Notes under the pieces: model-generated | Database searches by the model: none | Seen by the model: the letters and a program-made list of their open reading frames with translations, nothing else | What the model was told of the DNA's origin: nothing | Shown: positions 16,715 through 29,200 of the stretch, one piece after another | Position numbering within the stretch: the stretch's first letter is position 1 | How the letters are laid out: every line of letters begins with the position of its first letter | Source of the DNA: Candidatus Pantoea formicae | GTDB lineage: Bacteria > Pseudomonadota > Gammaproteobacteria > Enterobacterales > Enterobacteriaceae | Length of the DNA: 64,000 nucleotides | Reading direction: 5' to 3' | NCBI RefSeq assembly: GCF_011752625.1 | Contig: NZ_VWXD01000003.1 | Coordinates: forward strand, 620,001 to 684,000 | Position numbers and translations under genes: made by a program

Positions 16715-18133
16715 ATGTCGGCAAACGAAAACCACACACCGAATGCCCTGCCTGCGGGTTACCGGTTTAATGAATTTGAAATCAAGGAAGTGATTGGCGG
16801 CGGCGGCTTCGGCATCGTCTACCGGGCATGGGATCACCAGCTCGAACGTACCATCGCCATCAAAGAGTATATGCCGGTTTCACTGGCTGTTCGTGCCGCT
16901 GACCTGTCTCTGGAACTGCGCGGTGAACGCTTCCAGAAACTGTTTAATGCGGGGCGTAACAGCTTTATTCAGGAAGCGCGTCTGTTGGCTCGCTTCAATC
17001 ATCCAGGACTTCTTCATGTCCTGCGTTTTTGGGAAGAGAACGGTACCGCCTATATGGGCACGCTCTATTACAGCGGCATGACGCTGAAAGAGTGGCAGAT
17101 CACCAGCCCAGAAAGCATCAGCGAAGCCTGGATCCGCCGTCTGCTCCCGCCGTTGTTTGGCGCTATCAATACCATTCACGCTGCTGGCTATCTGCATCGT
17201 GATATTTCACTGGATAACATTCAGATTCAGGAAAACCAGCTACCCGTATTACTCGATTTTGGCTCAGCCCGTAAAGAGATCGGTAACCTGTCCGATGAAA
17301 CCGAAATCATGCTGAAGCCTGGATTCGCACCGATTGAACAATACAGCGAGGAAGGGGAAGTCGAGCAAGGGTCGTGGACCGATATCTATGCGCTGGGTGC
17401 CGTGCTGCATAATTTGATTACCGGCCATGCGCCTCCGGTCAGCGTGGTGCGTTGCATTGAAGATAACTATCAGCCGCTGGTAGAACGTCAGCCTGAGGGC
17501 TATTCACTGCCATTGCTGCATGCCATCGACTGTGCACTGGAGATGAAACCCGCCGATCGTCCGCAAAGCATTGACGCCTTTGCCAGCCTGATTGATTTGC
17601 CGGTCAGCGATGTTGAAGCGCTAATGACCACTCTTCCGGTCGCGACAGAAGCCGCCATCACCCCCGAGCCGATTGCCGTTGCTGTACCTGAACCGCAAGT
17701 GCTGGCAGTGAACCATGCCGCGGCGGCAATTGAACCTGTGACACCACGTAATGTGCGTCGACTGTCGCCAGGTTTAGTGGCGGCAGCGGCCATTGCCATT
17801 CTGGCGGTGGTGGTCGTGGTATGGAAAGCCAATCGTCATACCGAAGCCCCGCCCGTGGCGGCTGCGCCTTCAGCTTCCGCACCCGTAACAAATAATCCTG
17901 TTGCTGGGAGTGCGCCCGCCATGGCGACTGTCTATCTGCGGTTGCAGGCCGGGGAGAATATTGTGCTGAACGGCGAAGCGAAGGACGTTAAACCGGCCAG
18001 CAGTGGCTTCGCCTCACTGAATCTGGCTGCGGGAAATTATCGCATTGAAGTGCACAACGGCAGCCAGGTGTTAAGCCAATCGCTTACCATTGATAAGCCA
18101 GGTACTTGGCTTATCAACCCCGGCAACCCCTGA
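16715..18133 (+). CDS. ppkA: Transmembrane Ser/Thr protein kinase (PpkA-like)
   Basis: 472 residues. The N-terminal Hanks kinase has the glycine loop GGGGFGIVYRA near 28, Lys in AIKEYM near 49, catalytic loop HRDISLDNI near 160 (ISLD in place of the common LKPS), DFG near 181 and GFAPIEQY in the activation segment. A Pro/Ala-rich linker leads to one membrane helix near 352-371. The C-terminal ~75 residues (ATVYLRLQAGENIVLNG, AAGNYRIEV) look like a PEGA-type periplasmic domain. With the phosphatase and FHA protein it completes a threonine phosphorylation pathway. Its stop abuts the chaC stop with no gap (convergent). Confidence 0.9.
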   Translation: MSANENHTPNALPAGYRFNEFEIKEVIGGGGFGIVYRAWDHQLERTIAIKEYMPVSLAVRAADLSLELRGERFQKLFNAGRNSFIQEARLLARFNHPGLLHVLRFWEENGTAYMGTLYYSGMTLKEWQITSPESISEAWIRRLLPPLFGAINTIHAAGYLHRDISLDNIQIQENQLPVLLDFGSARKEIGNLSDETEIMLKPGFAPIEQYSEEGEVEQGSWTDIYALGAVLHNLITGHAPPVSVVRCIEDNYQPLVERQPEGYSLPLLHAIDCALEMKPADRPQSIDAFASLIDLPVSDVEALMTTLPVATEAAITPEPIAVAVPEPQVLAVNHAAAAIEPVTPRNVRRLSPGLVAAAAIAILAVVVVVWKANRHTEAPPVAAAPSASAPVTNNPVAGSAPAMATVYLRLQAGENIVLNGEAKDVKPASSGFASLNLAAGNYRIEVHNGSQVLSQSLTIDKPGTWLINPGNP

Positions 18134-18802
18134 TTAACGCGCTGCAGATTGCTGCAGCGCTCTCACCTCTGCCGCCAACCGTGTTAATGCATCTTCCTGC
18201 ATACCGCGCTTCCCTAACTCCTGCTCTAGCGAGTAGAGATATTGCGCATTGCTACCCAGTGGTCCGCTGGCTTGGGCAATCAGTGGCGCAATCGTGCTGC
18301 GGCAGGAGTCCGCTTCATACAGTGGGTGGCGCGGGTCCATAATAAACACTAGCGCTGTGACCTTACGCGCATCATCCAGCTGCAACTCGCACCAGGTCGG
18401 CAGATAGCAGCCGGTGATCATTTCACGCTTCCACAGCAGCTCAAGTTCGTCGTGCAGACGCGCTTCCGGCAGACGGAACGCCAATCCATTGGTGGTGCCA
18501 CCCTCTTTCAACGCCAGCATACGGCCGGGCGTTGATACCGTGCCGCGTCCAGCCGTCAGGCGTAAGCAAAACGCACGATGCCAGCCGTCCAACAGACCGG
18601 ATGCCACTTCCTCTGCTTCGAATACCGGGTTCCACATCAGGGAACCATAGCCAAAAATCCACACCGGGCTTTTATCGGGCCGACAAGCGAGCGTAGCGGC
18701 CAGCGATGCGGCACGTTGCTCACAACTCCAGAGCAACGCCTCGTCAATATCACCAAAAGATGTTTTACAATCCGCTTTTAACAGAAATTCCCGGGTTAAC
18801 AA
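18134..18802 (-). CDS. chaC: Glutathione-specific gamma-glutamylcyclotransferase ChaC
   Basis: 222 residues. VWIFGYGSLMWNP is the glycine-rich YGSL substrate loop of the ChaC family, and LKREMITG carries the likely catalytic Glu. It cleaves glutathione to 5-oxoproline and Cys-Gly. The start is TTG at 18802, supported by AGGAGGT four bases upstream. It lies downstream of chaB on the same strand, as in E. coli. Confidence 0.9.
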   Translation of the reverse strand: MLTREFLLKADCKTSFGDIDEALLWSCEQRAASLAATLACRPDKSPVWIFGYGSLMWNPVFEAEEVASGLLDGWHRAFCLRLTAGRGTVSTPGRMLALKEGGTTNGLAFRLPEARLHDELELLWKREMITGCYLPTWCELQLDDARKVTALVFIMDPRHPLYEADSCRSTIAPLIAQASGPLGSNAQYLYSLEQELGKRGMQEDALTRLAAEVRALQQSAAR

Positions 18803-19041
18803 TGCGACCTCCTCTACTGCGCTGACATCCTGTCGGTTCGGCTCCTCAAATCTGATGTCTTACAGGCAACTCACGTTGCATCGACTTAAGAGAAGACATT
18901 AATGCATTTTTCATAAAACTTTCAAGATTGTCCCCGATCACAAAGGGGAATTTAACTGTAAATAGCATCGGCTGCCTGGCGGGGAACTTAAATGATTCCG
19001 GTCAAAGAGTGATGCGGGCCACAATGGCCCGCAAACTGAGG

Positions 19042-19272
19042 TTAATGTTTAGGGTGCCACTTATTGTCATCACCTTTCGCGTAATCTTGTTTCACGGCGG
19101 CCCAGGCAACTTTATGAGCCACCTGCTCGCGGGATTCATCACCGCGCCGGTCGTCGGCATCTTTATACTGATCCCAGGCACTGTTGAATGCCTTTTGATA
19201 GATAGTCTGCGCATGGTTTGGCAACACATGGCGAACGCTGTCAGGCAACTCTCGATTGGATGAGTAAGGCAT
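19042..19272 (-). CDS. chaB: ChaB family protein (cation transport regulator)
   Basis: 76 residues, MPYSSNRELPDSVRHVLPNHAQ, typical of ChaB (PF06150). The family is small and acidic/basic mixed with no membrane segment, and is proposed to modulate the ChaA antiporter. The ATG at 19272 has a perfect AGGAGG site. The upstream extension lacks similarity. A 7-bp GC hairpin lies just downstream at 19013-19031 without a clear T run. Confidence 0.9.
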   Translation of the reverse strand: MPYSSNRELPDSVRHVLPNHAQTIYQKAFNSAWDQYKDADDRRGDESREQVAHKVAWAAVKQDYAKGDDNKWHPKH

Positions 19273-19639
19273 GTTTCCTCCTACTAACTGTGTCTTAGTA
19301 AGTCTGGGAGATGGGGAAGAAAATGCAAACATGAACTTTAGTTGCCAAAGATTGATTAACATCGATTAAAGTAGATAAGCCACACTCTAAACTTTATTTA
19401 TCATCATTTTTTCAGTGGATAGTTCAATTTAATCAAATCCCAACACCATGAATAGATGTCATTATTAACAGATAACACTTACTTTTGATGAGTTAAGATA
19501 AAAATAGTGATTAAGTAAAAACGCGTAAAGAGCCTGAAACATAACTGTTGAAAAGTTACACTGCGCTGCGTCATAAAAGTCATTATATTTATCAGGCACT
19601 GATCGCCTGTTTTGTTCTTTTTGCCGGAGAGGATGGTGA
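19273..19639. other. Intergenic region between divergent chaB and chaA
   Basis: 367 bp, AT-rich, with no gene seen. It should contain the divergent promoters of chaB(C) and chaA. No operator was recognised with confidence. Confidence 0.6.
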
Positions 19640-20731
19640 ATGGCTACACATGAGAAAACCCGTCATACCGAGTACTCGTTGATTTTTCCCATTGCTGCAT
19701 TGGCCGTGCTGAGTTTTTTTGGCGGCCAAACCAGCTTAATGCCGATTATCGGCATCAATCTACTGGCGCTTATCGCCATTCTCAGCAGTGCTTTTAGCGT
19801 GGTTCGTCACGCCGATGTTTTGGCCCACCGCCTGGGCGAGCCTTATGGATCGCTGATTTTAAGCCTGTCCGTGGTGATTTTAGAAGTCAGTTTAATCTCC
19901 GCGCTGATGGCAACCGGCGATGCGGCTCCCGCGCTGATGCGCGATACGCTCTACTCCATCATCATGATTGTCACCGGCGGCTTGGTGGGCTTTGCGCTGC
20001 TGCTGGGCGGCCGAAAATTTGCCACCCAGTATGTGAATCTCGCTGGGGTCAAACAGTACATGATCGCTATTTTTCCGCTGGCGATTCTGGTACTGGTGTT
20101 TCCGAATGCCTTGCCGGGCGGTAATTTCACCACGGCTCAGGCGCTGGTCATTGCCGCTATCTCTGCTGCTATGTACGGCGTATTTCTGCTGATCCAGACC
20201 AAAACGCATCAGAGTCTGTTTGTTTACGAGCATGAAGATGATGGCGATGACGGCGATCCACACCACGGCAAACCCTCAGCACACAGTTCGATCTGGCATA
20301 CCGTTTGGCTGATTGTGCATCTGATTGCGGTCATCGCCGTCACCAAGATGAACGCGAATACGTTGGAAAGCCTGCTGACGGAACTGAACGCGCCAGAGCA
20401 ATTTACCGGCTTTCTGGTCGCTTTACTGATTCTTTCACCGGAAGGCTTGGGTGCCATTAAAGCGGTGTTGATGAACCAGGTACAACGCGCGATGAACCTG
20501 TTCTTTGGTTCAGTGCTGGCCACAATTTCTCTGACAGTGCCAGCCGTCACCATTATCGCCACCCTGACCGGCCAGCAACTGGTATTTGGTCTGGAACCGC
20601 CGCATTTGGTGATTATGTCTGCGGCATTGATTCTGTGTCACATTTCGTTCTCAACCGGTCGTACTAACGTACTGAACGGCGCGGCGCACCTGGCTCTGTT
20701 TGCCGGTTATTTGCTGACGATAATGCTGTAA
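19640..20731 (+). CDS. chaA: Sodium-potassium/calcium:proton antiporter ChaA
   Basis: 363 residues, about 11 hydrophobic helices. The two alpha-repeats of the CaCA family are visible: GEPYGSLILSLSVVILEVSLI and SPEGLGAIKAVLMN. A His/Asp-rich cytoplasmic loop (EHEDDGDDGDPHHGK) lies between the halves. It exports Na+/K+ (and Ca2+) in exchange for protons at alkaline pH. It is convergent with kdsA across a shared terminator, as in E. coli. Confidence 0.94.
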   Translation: MATHEKTRHTEYSLIFPIAALAVLSFFGGQTSLMPIIGINLLALIAILSSAFSVVRHADVLAHRLGEPYGSLILSLSVVILEVSLISALMATGDAAPALMRDTLYSIIMIVTGGLVGFALLLGGRKFATQYVNLAGVKQYMIAIFPLAILVLVFPNALPGGNFTTAQALVIAAISAAMYGVFLLIQTKTHQSLFVYEHEDDGDDGDPHHGKPSAHSSIWHTVWLIVHLIAVIAVTKMNANTLESLLTELNAPEQFTGFLVALLILSPEGLGAIKAVLMNQVQRAMNLFFGSVLATISLTVPAVTIIATLTGQQLVFGLEPPHLVIMSAALILCHISFSTGRTNVLNGAAHLALFAGYLLTIML

Positions 20732-20840
20732 ATTGAACTTAGTGTGGGTAGCGTTGCAATGCATGGCGCGCCCTTCTAGGCAAAATGCGCGATATATCGC
20801 GCTGCTATATTCGGGCATCGTTTTTATACGTTGCCCACAA

Positions 20841-20864
20841 AAAAGGCGCCATCGGCGCCTTTTT
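20841..20864. terminator. Bidirectional terminator between chaA and kdsA
   Basis: AAAAGGCGCC-ATC-GGCGCCTTTT: a perfect stem with A and T tracts on opposite sides, so it can serve both convergent genes. Confidence 0.9.
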
Positions 20865-20882
20865 CACATCTGTCTGCAAGGA

Positions 20883-22569
<1,687 letters not shown>

Positions 22570-22573
<4 letters not shown>

Positions 22574-22968
22574 GCTATCCCCAATATCGGCATTTTGGTC
22601 ATCGCCAGCTTAATCACAAACAGCAGCGCTACGATTGCAATCAGGCAGGCGATCCAACGGGTCCCCATCTTACGTGGGCGACGGCTCAATGCCACGGAAC
22701 CTAAGGCGATGTAGATAATAACCCCTAACAGCTTCTCCGTCAGCCAGCTTCCTTGTGGTGAGAACGGATAAAAGTGCGTGATCACCACTAACCACACGCC
22801 ACTTAACAGCAAAAAGGTGTCGTTAATGTGTGGCGCGATACGTACCCAGCGGCGCTGCAGCATGGCTGAACCCGTCGTTAGCCAGTAAAATCGCAGCAGA
22901 AACAGGCTGATGGTCAGGGCCACCGTCAGCAGGTGAAAATGTTTAACCAGCGGATACCAGCTCGCCAT
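22570..22968 (-). CDS. sirB2: SirB2 family inner-membrane protein
   Basis: 132 residues with four hydrophobic helices. The opening KHFHLLTVALTISLFLLRFYW is typical of the SirB2/YchQ family. Function unknown. Its start touches the prmC stop and its stop overlaps sirB1, so it is embedded in the operon. Confidence 0.92.
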
Positions 22969-23816
22969 TATGCTTCCTTAAATCCAAAAAATTGCCCAAG
23001 TGTCACACGCGGATTACCGCCATAATCGTTAATGCTTCTGACCTGCTGATAGCCGTGCTGCATCATGATCGCGCGCACAGCTTCATCCTGCTGCCAGCCG
23101 TGCTCCAGCAACAGCCAGCCACCCGGCTGTAACCAATGTGGCGCACTTTGAATGATGAAACGTAGATCTGCCAGACCGGCATCATCGGCAACCAGTGCAC
23201 TCAGAGGTTCAAAGCGCACATCACCTTGTTGCAGATGCTCATCGGCGGCATCAATGTAAGGGGGATTGCTGACAATCAGGTCGAAACGCTGGGCGGGAAG
23301 ATCGTTAAACCAATGGCTGAGCTGAAAACGCGCGTTATTGATATGCAAACGCTGCGCATTCTCCTGCGCCAGTGCGACGGCATCGAGTATGCGATCGCAT
23401 CCTAATACTTGGCAATCAGGCCGCTCACTGGCCAGCGCCAGTGCGATGGCACCGGTGCCGGTGCCAAGATCAAGCAACGATGCCGGCGTTGTCGGCAGGC
23501 GTGCCAGCGCCTGCTCCACCAAGACTTCTGTATCGGGGCGGGGAATCAACGTGACATCACTGACGCGCAGTGGCAACGACCAGAATTCACGTTCGCCCAC
23601 CAGATGGGCAACCGGCTCACCCTTAACACGACGCGCTAACAGTGCATCAAGTTGACTTAACTGCGCAGCATCCAGTTCGGCATCATCAAACGCCACCAGC
23701 CAACTGCGCGATTTACCGGTGACAAAGCCCAGCAAAATTTCCGCATCACGCTTCGGACTGTCGCCGCCACTAAGCGCGACCACAGCCTGTTGCAGCCAGT
23801 GACGAATGATCATCAA
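22968..23816 (-). CDS. prmC: Release factor glutamine methyltransferase
   Basis: 282 residues. It methylates the GGQ glutamine of RF1 and RF2 using SAM. SAM motif [16 protein letters not shown] and catalytic NPPY ([12 protein letters not shown]) are present. The start overlaps the prfA stop by ATGA, keeping substrate and modifier coupled. Confidence 0.96.
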   Translation of the reverse strand: MMIIRHWLQQAVVALSGGDSPKRDAEILLGFVTGKSRSWLVAFDDAELDAAQLSQLDALLARRVKGEPVAHLVGEREFWSLPLRVSDVTLIPRPDTEVLVEQALARLPTTPASLLDLGTGTGAIALALASERPDCQVLGCDRILDAVALAQENAQRLHINNARFQLSHWFNDLPAQRFDLIVSNPPYIDAADEHLQQGDVRFEPLSALVADDAGLADLRFIIQSAPHWLQPGGWLLLEHGWQQDEAVRAIMMQHGYQQVRSINDYGGNPRVTLGQFFGFKEA

Positions 23817-24895
23817 TCCTGCCCAGCCAACGCCGCCAGCTGATCGGCCTGATATTCCTGCACAATTGGCTCAATCAGGGTATCCAGCTTGCCTTCCATG
23901 GTTTCGTCCAGGCGGTAAAGCGTCAGGTTGATACGGTGATCGGTAACACGGCCCTGCGGGAAGTTGTAGGTACGGTTACGATCGGAACGATCGCCGCTAC
24001 CTAGCAAATTACGACGGGTTGAGGCTTCAGCCGCATTGCGCTTGGCGGTTTCAGCGGCATGAATACGAGCACCGAGCACCGCCAACGCTTTGGCTTTGTT
24101 TTTGTGCTGCGAACGTTCGTCCTGGCACTCAACCACAATCCCCGTTGGCAAGTGGGTGATACGGATCGCCGAGTCGGTGGTGTTAACGTGCTGACCACCC
24201 GCGCCTGAGGAGCGGAAGGTGTCGATTTTCAGATCGCCAGCGTTGATTTCCGGCATCTCAGCTTCTGGCAGTTCCGGCATTACCGCGACGGTACATGCAG
24301 AAGTGTGAATACGGCCCTGAGATTCGGTTTCAGGCACGCGCTGTACGCGGTGACCGCCCGATTCAAATTTCAAACGGCCATAGGCGCCGTCGCCGTTGAT
24401 ACGCGCAATGACTTCTTTATAGCCGCCGTGCTCACCTTCGTTGGCGCTGATGATTTCCACCTGCCAGCGACGGGATTCGGCATAACGGCTGTACATGCGG
24501 AACAGGTCGCCCGCGAAAATAGCCGCCTCATCACCGCCCGTTCCCGCGCGCACTTCCACAAAGCAGGAACGTTCATCGTCAGGGTCTTTCGGTAGTAATA
24601 GCACCTGTAACTGCTGCTCCAGCACTTCTCGTTTCTCGCGCGACAGTTTTAATTCTTCGTTGGCCATCTCGCGCATTTCAGGATCGTCGAGCATCATCTC
24701 AGCGGTTTCGATATCTTCCTGAACTTGCTGCCAGTCACGGAAACAACGGGTGACATCGGTCAGCTGCGCATATTCGCGTGATAAGGCGCGGAAACGTTCT
24801 TGATCGCCAATGACGCCGGCATCACCCAGTAACGCTTCCACTTCTTCGTGGCGTTCCTGGAGGGCTTCCAGCTTGGCAACAATAGAGCTTTTCAT
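23813..24895 (-). CDS. prfA: Peptide chain release factor 1
   Basis: 360 residues. It recognises UAA and [18 protein letters not shown] holds the GGQ catalytic motif. The codon-reading tripeptide P-x-T is PET (RVPETESQG) where E. coli has PAT, a known type of variation at the middle position. Located 41 bp downstream of hemA. Confidence 0.97.
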   Translation of the reverse strand: MKSSIVAKLEALQERHEEVEALLGDAGVIGDQERFRALSREYAQLTDVTRCFRDWQQVQEDIETAEMMLDDPEMREMANEELKLSREKREVLEQQLQVLLLPKDPDDERSCFVEVRAGTGGDEAAIFAGDLFRMYSRYAESRRWQVEIISANEGEHGGYKEVIARINGDGAYGRLKFESGGHRVQRVPETESQGRIHTSACTVAVMPELPEAEMPEINAGDLKIDTFRSSGAGGQHVNTTDSAIRITHLPTGIVVECQDERSQHKNKAKALAVLGARIHAAETAKRNAAEASTRRNLLGSGDRSDRNRTYNFPQGRVTDHRINLTLYRLDETMEGKLDTLIEPIVQEYQADQLAALAGQD

Positions 24896-24936
24896 GTAAT
24901 AGAGGGTATCCCAGTGATAGGTCGTGACAGACCAGA

Positions 24937-26193
24937 TTACTCTAAACCGAGGCTGTCACGTAAGATCTGCAGGCGTTCGCTGTCGCCGTCGCGCGCGGCC
25001 TGCTGCAATGATTTGGTTGGTGCATGAATAAGACGGTTGGTGAGCTTATGGGCCAGCTCTTGCAGTACTTTTTCGGCATCCGCGCCCTGACGCAGTGCGG
25101 CGATAGCGCGCTCCTGCAATTCAGCACGCACTTCATCAGCCTGTGAGCGGTATTCGCGAATGGAGTCGCCAGCGCTTTGCGCGCGCAGCCACGCCATAAA
25201 TTCGCCGCTTTCCTGCACCACAATACTTTCAGCCTGCACAGCGGCGGCTTTACGTTGCGCCATGTTTTGCTCGATGATGGCCTGCAAGTCATCGACGCTA
25301 TAAAGATAGGCGTTAGCCAGCTTGCCCACTTCGGGTTCGACATCACGTGGGACCGCAATGTCCACCAGCAGCATGGGCTGATTACGACGCGCCTTCAGCG
25401 CGCGCTCCACCATGCCTTTGCCGATAATCGGCAACGGGCTGGCAGTGGAAGAGATAATGATGTCGGCATCCGCCAGACGCGTTTCGATATCACCCAAACC
25501 AATCACTTCTGCGCCCACTTCATCGGCCAGCAACTGCGCACGTTCCCGCGTGCGGTTGGCGATCATCAACTTCTGCACTTTATGCTCGCGCAGATGACGT
25601 GCCACCAGTTCGATGGTTTCACCTGCGCCCACTAACAAGACGTTAACGGTGCTTAGCGATTCGAAGATTTGACGAGCAAGCGAGCACGCGGCAAAGGCGA
25701 CAGAGACCGCACTGGCTCCGATTTCAGTTTCGGTGCGCACGCGCTTGGCTACAGAGAAGGTCTTCTGGAACATCCGCTCCAGTTCGCTACTCAACGTATG
25801 ATCACGAGATGAGTCAGCGTGGGCTTTTTTTACCTGGCCGAGTATCTGCGGCTCGCCCAGCACCAGAGAATCGAGACCGCTGGCAACGCGCATCAGATGG
25901 CTCACTGCCGCGTTGTCTTGATGCCAGTAAAGGCTTGCTCTGACATCTTCTTCACGCAGATCGTGATACTCACACAACCAACGCACCAGCTTCTCCTGCA
26001 AATCCGTCTGCTGCTCTACGCTAAGGTAGAGTTCAGTACGATTACAGGTTGAGAGCACTACACCGCTCTGCACCATCGGCTGGGACAACAGGCTGTTTAA
26101 CGCCTGATCCAGCGTGTCGGGCAGAAACGCAACGCGCTCACGTAGAGCGACGGGTGCAGTTTTGTGGTTGATTCCGAGTGCGAGCAGCGTCAT
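24937..26193 (-). CDS. hemA: Glutamyl-tRNA reductase
   Basis: 418 residues, the E. coli length. First step of C5 tetrapyrrole synthesis. [12 protein letters not shown] holds the catalytic Cys and [12 protein letters not shown] the NADPH-binding region. The start at 26193 ([15 protein letters not shown]) matches the family. The longer frame upstream is not supported. Divergent from lolB. Confidence 0.97.
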   Translation of the reverse strand: MTLLALGINHKTAPVALRERVAFLPDTLDQALNSLLSQPMVQSGVVLSTCNRTELYLSVEQQTDLQEKLVRWLCEYHDLREEDVRASLYWHQDNAAVSHLMRVASGLDSLVLGEPQILGQVKKAHADSSRDHTLSSELERMFQKTFSVAKRVRTETEIGASAVSVAFAACSLARQIFESLSTVNVLLVGAGETIELVARHLREHKVQKLMIANRTRERAQLLADEVGAEVIGLGDIETRLADADIIISSTASPLPIIGKGMVERALKARRNQPMLLVDIAVPRDVEPEVGKLANAYLYSVDDLQAIIEQNMAQRKAAAVQAESIVVQESGEFMAWLRAQSAGDSIREYRSQADEVRAELQERAIAALRQGADAEKVLQELAHKLTNRLIHAPTKSLQQAARDGDSERLQILRDSLGLE

Positions 26194-26410
26194 GGTGATT
26201 CGGGTTGGGATGTCCCAATGATTGTCAGGGTTTTGTGAAGCGCATTCTACAAGATGCCACAGATCAAGAAAAGCCATACAAAGGCTATGACTGTAATAAG
26301 ATTAAACTGATCGTGCGCAATTATCCTTACATCGGCATTGACGGCATAGAATTGGATGGTTAGCGTTACCTGTTACGAATTAAAAACGTGTCTGAGGAGA
26401 CGACCACGTG

Positions 26411-27034
26411 ATGCATTTGCCCCCGCGCAAGCTGTTGCGCCTTTTGCCCCTTGCCAGCGTATTGCTGGCTGCTTGTAGCATCAATAAACCCCAAGGTCCG
26501 GGTCCCAGCACCACTTCACCACAATGGCAGCAGCACCAGCAGGCTGTGAGCAAAATCACCCACTATCAAACGCGTGGTGCCTTTGCCTATCTTTCTGATA
26601 AGCAAAAAGTCTATGCGCGCTTTAACTGGCAACAAACTGCAGCTGACCGCTATCGCCTGCTGTTAACCAACCCGCTCGGCAGCACCGAATTGCAGCTAGA
26701 TGCGCAAGGTTCTGTGGTGCAAATCGTCGATAACAAAGGCAAACGCTACGTCAGCAACGACGCCGAGAAGATGATTTCACAGCTCACGGGGATGGATATC
26801 CCATTGGCCAACCTGCGTCAGTGGATGATGGGTCTGCCGGGAGATGCCACGGATTACCAGCTTAACAGCAACTACCAGCTGCAAAGCGTGAACTACAGCC
26901 GTAATGGTCAACAGTGGAAAGTCTCCATCTCCGATTACGACAGCAAGGTCAACCCGCCGCTGCCGGCTAATCTGGAACTGACTGAAGGCGGTCAACGCAT
27001 CAAATTACGCATGGATAGCTGGACGACACAATGA
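26411..27034 (+). CDS. lolB: Outer-membrane lipoprotein receptor LolB
   Basis: 207 residues. Signal peptide with lipobox LLAACS. It receives lipoproteins from LolA and inserts them in the outer membrane. [16 protein letters not shown] and [17 protein letters not shown] fit the family. Start ATG 26411 is chosen by length and alignment to E. coli LolB. GTG at 26408 is possible and nearer the GAGGAG. Overlaps ispE by 4 bp. Confidence 0.95.
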   Translation: MHLPPRKLLRLLPLASVLLAACSINKPQGPGPSTTSPQWQQHQQAVSKITHYQTRGAFAYLSDKQKVYARFNWQQTAADRYRLLLTNPLGSTELQLDAQGSVVQIVDNKGKRYVSNDAEKMISQLTGMDIPLANLRQWMMGLPGDATDYQLNSNYQLQSVNYSRNGQQWKVSISDYDSKVNPPLPANLELTEGGQRIKLRMDSWTTQ

Positions 27035-27888
27035 TCACCACATGGCCCGCGCCAGCAAAACTGAACCTGTTTCTCTATATCACCGGCCGTCGTCCTGACG
27101 GCTATCACAACCTGCAAACGCTATTTCAGTTTCTGGATTTCGGCGACACGCTGGAGATTACCCCAGACAGCAGCGGTAAGATCAGGCTCCTGACACCGCT
27201 GCCAGGGGTTGTGGATGAAGAGAACCTGATCGTGCGCGCTGCACAGGCACTCAAACAGGCGGCGGCTGCGCGCGGCACCCTCCCCGCTGATGCCGGAGCG
27301 CAAATCGCGCTGGAAAAACGTTTGCCGATGGGCGGTGGTTTGGGGGGCGGCTCATCTGATGCGGCAACCGTGCTGGTGGCACTCAATCATTTATGGCAAA
27401 CGCAGCTTAGCGTTGATGAATTGGCCGCGATCGGCGTACATCTCGGTGCCGATGTGCCAGTGTTTGTCCGTGGCCATGCCGCTTTTGCCGAAGGGGTTGG
27501 CGAGAAGATACAACCCGCTGAACCAGAAGAAAAATGGTACTTGGTCGCGCATCCTGACGTGAGTATCGCCACTCCGGATATTTTCAAGGATGCGGATCTG
27601 ACGCGCAATTCACCGATACGCACATTAGATGAGCTGTTACAGCGTCCTTTTCACAATGATTGTGAGCCTGTGGTAAGAAAACGTTTTCGCGAGGTTGATG
27701 CGCTGCTTTCCTGGCTGCTAGAATACGCGCCGTCGCGCCTGACAGGGACCGGATCTTGTGTTTTTGCTGAATTTAACACCGAATCCGACGCTCGTCAGGT
27801 GCTGGAGCTTGCCCCGAAATGGATTTGCGGATTTGTGGCGCGCGGGCTTAATATCTCGCCGTTGCAACGTAGCCTTTCCGGGCTCTAA
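27031..27888 (+). CDS. ispE: 4-diphosphocytidyl-2-C-methyl-D-erythritol kinase
   Basis: 285 residues. A GHMP kinase of the MEP isoprenoid pathway. [19 protein letters not shown] and the ATP loop [17 protein letters not shown] are clear. ATGA coupling to lolB. Confidence 0.96.
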   Translation: MITTWPAPAKLNLFLYITGRRPDGYHNLQTLFQFLDFGDTLEITPDSSGKIRLLTPLPGVVDEENLIVRAAQALKQAAAARGTLPADAGAQIALEKRLPMGGGLGGGSSDAATVLVALNHLWQTQLSVDELAAIGVHLGADVPVFVRGHAAFAEGVGEKIQPAEPEEKWYLVAHPDVSIATPDIFKDADLTRNSPIRTLDELLQRPFHNDCEPVVRKRFREVDALLSWLLEYAPSRLTGTGSCVFAEFNTESDARQVLELAPKWICGFVARGLNISPLQRSLSGL

Positions 27889-27958
27889 GCGTTTACGTGA
27901 CCGTGCCACCCTGTTCCAGGCACTGCACGTAACGCATTAACACACCCGTATGAACGAC

Positions 27959-28973
<1,015 letters not shown>

Positions 28974-28986
28974 TTCATTGCATGCA

Positions 28987-29010
28987 ACCGGGCCTGGTGC
29001 CCGGTTTTTT
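28987..29010 (+). terminator. Intrinsic terminator after prs
   Basis: ACCGGGC-CTGGT-GCCCGGT followed by TTTTT. Confidence 0.93.
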
Positions 29011-29200
29011 ATTTTAGGGTTATTTCCCTTATTTACCGATTAAGCCGCTTTCGGCGCGGATATTTTCGCGATAAATTCCGTTAAAACCCGTTATTCTCCC
29101 TGCCTTACACTCTTTTCATGCTCTACACCACGCTGCGCTTTAGCGCTTCATTGATTAGTGGTATTTTTCACCACACTTTTTTCAGAGAACTCCGACCACT

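Noticed and set aside
18999..19041. Terminator of chaB
   Set aside because: GCGGGCC-ACAAT-GGCCCGC forms a good stem but no T run follows in the leftward direction, so it may not terminate before chaC.
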